DNA from: an uncultured Gammaproteobacteria bacterium
Lineage (GTDB): Bacteria > Pseudomonadota > Gammaproteobacteria > Pseudomonadales > Pseudohongiellaceae
Direction of reading: 5' to 3'
Length of the DNA stretch: 7,716 nucleotides
NCBI GenBank assembly: GCA_903889815.1
Contig: CAISYX010000369.1
Coordinates: 1 to 7,716, forward strand
Part shown: positions 5,761 to 7,716 of the stretch, piece after piece
Layout: each line of letters begins with the position of its first letter
Position numbering within the stretch: position 1 is the stretch's first letter
Made by a program: the position numbers and the translations under genes
The notes under the pieces: generated by a model
What the model saw: the letters and a program-made list of their open reading frames with translations, nothing else
The model's database searches: none
Told to the model about the DNA's origin: nothing

Positions 5761-7716
5761 ATGCCAACATCACTGCTATCGCTCATCCGCCAAGCTGCAG
5801 CGCTCTGGACCCTTGTCCTGCTGCTCGGCGCGGCGGCGCTGACTCCGACGGTCCAGGCGGCCAGCGGTGCCTCCTTGCCCACCTATTTCTACCCGGTACT
5901 GCAGATTCCGCGCATCGATGTGCAAGGCTACGGCTCTGTCACCCTCAGTCTGGTACTGGAGGATGCGGCCAGCCAGCGCTTCGCCATCGCCTCCGCTGTG
6001 CCGGCCTCTGCCGGGCTGGCACCCGGTGGCACCTTCACCCTGCAGAGCGGGCTGCTGCAGATTCCCACGGTCAGGTCGGGCACTGCCTTCTACGCGCTGA
6101 CGCTGCAGCTGCTGCCAGGCGACAAGTTCCAGGTGGTGAGCGCAACGGACGTTGTGCTGCCCGGTCAGACCGCCTACGCCCAGCAGTGCGCCAGCTGCCA
6201 CGGCGCCGACGGTCTGGGAGGCGCCGTGGGCGTGACGCTGAAGAACTGCGCAAACTGCGGCACCCTGGCAGGCCTGACAGCCAAGATTGCCGGTACGATG
6301 CCCCTGGGCAATCCTGCCGCCTGCACGGGCACCTGTGCCTCGGAAACGGCGTCCTACATCCTCAGCGTTTTCAATGGCACTTCCGCTGCCGGCAGCGGCA
6401 AGGCCCTGGCCGCCATCGAGATGCTGCCCCTGGATGCCACGCTGCGCGCCGCGAGTCTGCAATTGGTCAGCCGCCTGCCCAGCACGAGCGAACAGGCGCT
6501 GGTGGCCGCGCAGGGCGAAGCCGGCCTGCGCACCGTGCTCGATGGCATGATGACGGAGCCCGCGTTCTACAACCGGCTGTCGGAAATCTTCAATGACTGG
6601 CTGCTGACAAACCGCTACCTGTCCACCAACGGCAGCGAGGCCGCCATCCAGCTGATGCGCCGCTATCCCACTGCGCGCTGGTATGATCCGGGGGCAAGTT
6701 CCCGTGGCACCGACTACGTCTTCAATCGCGACACCACCCACGACAGCGTGGCCCGCGAGCCGCTGGAACTGATCAATTACGTGGTGCGCAACAACAAGCC
6801 CATGACCGAAATCCTGACGGCCAACTATGCGATGCTCAACGGTTTTTCCGCCAGAAGCTACGGCGTCGACACCTCGGTGTTCACGAACGTGTCGGACCCG
6901 AACGAGTTTCGTCCGGTGAAGCTGTCCGGCACGCCCCACGCCGGCATCCTCAGCTCTCTGATGTTCCTCAACCGCTATCCCACCAGTGCCACCAATCGCA
7001 ACCGCGCCCGCTCCCGCGTCGTGTATGACTTGTTCCTCGATGTGGACATCCTGGCGCTGGACGGCGCGCGTCCCGATGGCACGGCGGTGGACATCAGCAG
7101 CACGGCCCCCACGCTGGAGAATGCCGACTGCGTGAAATGCCACAGCCTGCTGGACCCGATCGCCTCCTCGTTCAAGAACTGGAATCTGGCCGGCAGTTTC
7201 GTCAAACCCCGCACATGGTACACGGACATGTTTCAAGCCGGATTCAACGGCACGGCCTTCCCAGTCACCTCCAGTGAGGAGCCGCTGCAGTGGCTGACCG
7301 CGCGCATCGTGCAGGACGCCCGCTTCGATTCCGCCATCGTGCGCCTGCTGTACACCGGCATGACGGGGCAGGAGCCCCTTGATGCTCCCGGGGCGGATGC
7401 CACGACGGCGCAAACCGAAGCGTATCTGGCCGAATCGGCTCATCTGGACGAGATCCAGGCGAAGTATGTGGCTGCCAATCGCACACTCAAGACGCTGGTG
7501 AAGGAGATTGTGCTCAGCCCCTACTGGCGGGCCGATGGCCTGAGTGACCCGGCCCAGGGCGTGGTGCACGCCTCTACCGGGGCGGCACGGCTGCTGACCC
7601 CCGAGATGCTGCACCGCAAGCTCAACGCCCTGTTCGGCTTCGAGTGGCGCGGGACGCTCAACAGTTACAGCAGCAATGTAAAGTTGTTGTCGACTGCACG
7701 TCTGCTGGACAGGCGC
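5761..7716 (+). CDS. Secreted multidomain c-type cytochrome protein with DUF1549/DUF1592/DUF1588-like regions; 3' end outside window
   Basis: The frame is open from ATG 5761 to the window end (652 codons, no stop). Residues 1-33 are a Sec signal peptide (cleavage near VQA). Two tandem beta-type repeats follow (about 44-80 and 96-129), each with LQIP, a TLxL strand and F-x-V/I-x-SA. A cytochrome c domain spans about 133-205: heme motif CASCH (143-147) and probable distal Met180 in TMPLGNP. Four further cysteines (163, 166, 188, 192) lie nearby. Residues about 223-287 resemble DUF1549 (LRAASL, RLPS, EPAFYNR, NDWLLTNRY), 332-362 DUF1592 (LINYVV, EILTANYAMLNG) and 393-475 DUF1588, including a second heme motif CVKCH (457-461) followed by LLDPI. 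These domains co-occur with cytochromes in Planctomycetes, myxobacteria and some proteobacteria, where functions are mostly unknown; a periplasmic redox role is inferred. ATG 5761 is the only start after the in-frame TGA at 5704; its ribosome site is weak (GCGAGA). Confidence 0.88.
   Translation, partial: MPTSLLSLIRQAAALWTLVLLLGAAALTPTVQAASGASLPTYFYPVLQIPRIDVQGYGSVTLSLVLEDAASQRFAIASAVPASAGLAPGGTFTLQSGLLQIPTVRSGTAFYALTLQLLPGDKFQVVSATDVVLPGQTAYAQQCASCHGADGLGGAVGVTLKNCANCGTLAGLTAKIAGTMPLGNPAACTGTCASETASYILSVFNGTSAAGSGKALAAIEMLPLDATLRAASLQLVSRLPSTSEQALVAAQGEAGLRTVLDGMMTEPAFYNRLSEIFNDWLLTNRYLSTNGSEAAIQLMRRYPTARWYDPGASSRGTDYVFNRDTTHDSVAREPLELINYVVRNNKPMTEILTANYAMLNGFSARSYGVDTSVFTNVSDPNEFRPVKLSGTPHAGILSSLMFLNRYPTSATNRNRARSRVVYDLFLDVDILALDGARPDGTAVDISSTAPTLENADCVKCHSLLDPIASSFKNWNLAGSFVKPRTWYTDMFQAGFNGTAFPVTSSEEPLQWLTARIVQDARFDSAIVRLLYTGMTGQEPLDAPGADATTAQTEAYLAESAHLDEIQAKYVAANRTLKTLVKEIVLSPYWRADGLSDPAQGVVHASTGAARLLTPEMLHRKLNALFGFEWRGTLNSYSSNVKLLSTARLLDRR
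5890..6147 (+). other. Tandem internal protein repeat before the cytochrome domain
   Basis: Within the cytochrome gene, residues about 44-80 and 96-129 align with each other. Both carry LQIP (47-50 and 99-102), then a Tyr-x-x-x-TLxL strand (VTLSLVL versus LTLQLL), then a Phe (74 and 123) and an SA pair (78-79 and 127-128). The alternating hydrophobic pattern suggests a beta-sandwich made of two related units. I do not know a named family for it with certainty. Confidence 0.6.

Noticed and set aside
5776..7614. 612-codon open frame on the minus strand, antisense to the cytochrome gene
   Set aside because: It is codon-aligned opposite the plus-strand gene in GC-rich DNA, which suppresses stops. 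Its translation is His/Gln/Gly-rich with no recognisable domain, whereas the plus-strand frame has a signal peptide, two heme motifs and family motifs.

Overview
The window is GC-rich, Gram-negative (proteobacterial) chromosome. Five exported or membrane-associated proteins carry clear Sec signal peptides or transmembrane helices, and the REP-like palindrome with a GTGGGAGCGGGC core is of a type familiar from gammaproteobacteria such as Pseudomonas. A gammaproteobacterium is my best guess, with low confidence because no taxonomic marker gene is present.

Layout. Minus strand, read from right to left (5522 down to 1): a complete five-gene operon for a branched-chain amino acid-type (HAAT family) ABC importer in the order substrate-binding protein (5522-4254), livH permease (4240-3290), livM permease (3287-2049), livG ATPase (2052-1288) and livF ATPase (1295-600). 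Gene junctions are 13 nt, 2 nt, a 4-nt ATGA overlap and an 8-nt overlap, so this is one transcript with translational coupling. After 63 nt, on the same strand, comes the start of a secreted S1/P1-type zinc nuclease (536 to beyond base 1), which may be read from the same transcript. Plus strand: a divergent gene (5761 to beyond 7716) for a large secreted c-type cytochrome-containing protein with domains resembling DUF1549, DUF1592 and DUF1588. Both edge genes are cut by the window and have no stop codon here.

The 238-bp divergent intergenic region (5523-5760) must hold the promoters of both the transporter operon and the cytochrome gene. It contains a REP-like inverted repeat with an 11-bp direct repeat, and an A8 tract.

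How it fits together: the binding protein captures a small solute in the periplasm (an amino acid, or in this broad family possibly another small carboxylate or amide), LivH/LivM form the membrane channel, and LivG/LivF drive transport with ATP. The substrate cannot be read from the sequence. Less routine points are the Lys-to-Arg change in the LivF Walker A motif, the altered LivG signature motif, the roughly 100-residue membrane C-terminal extension of LivM, the downstream nuclease, and the architecture of the cytochrome protein, which has tandem beta-type repeats before a heme domain and a second heme motif inside the DUF1588-like part. I see no convincing novel defence, mobile or RNA system here.
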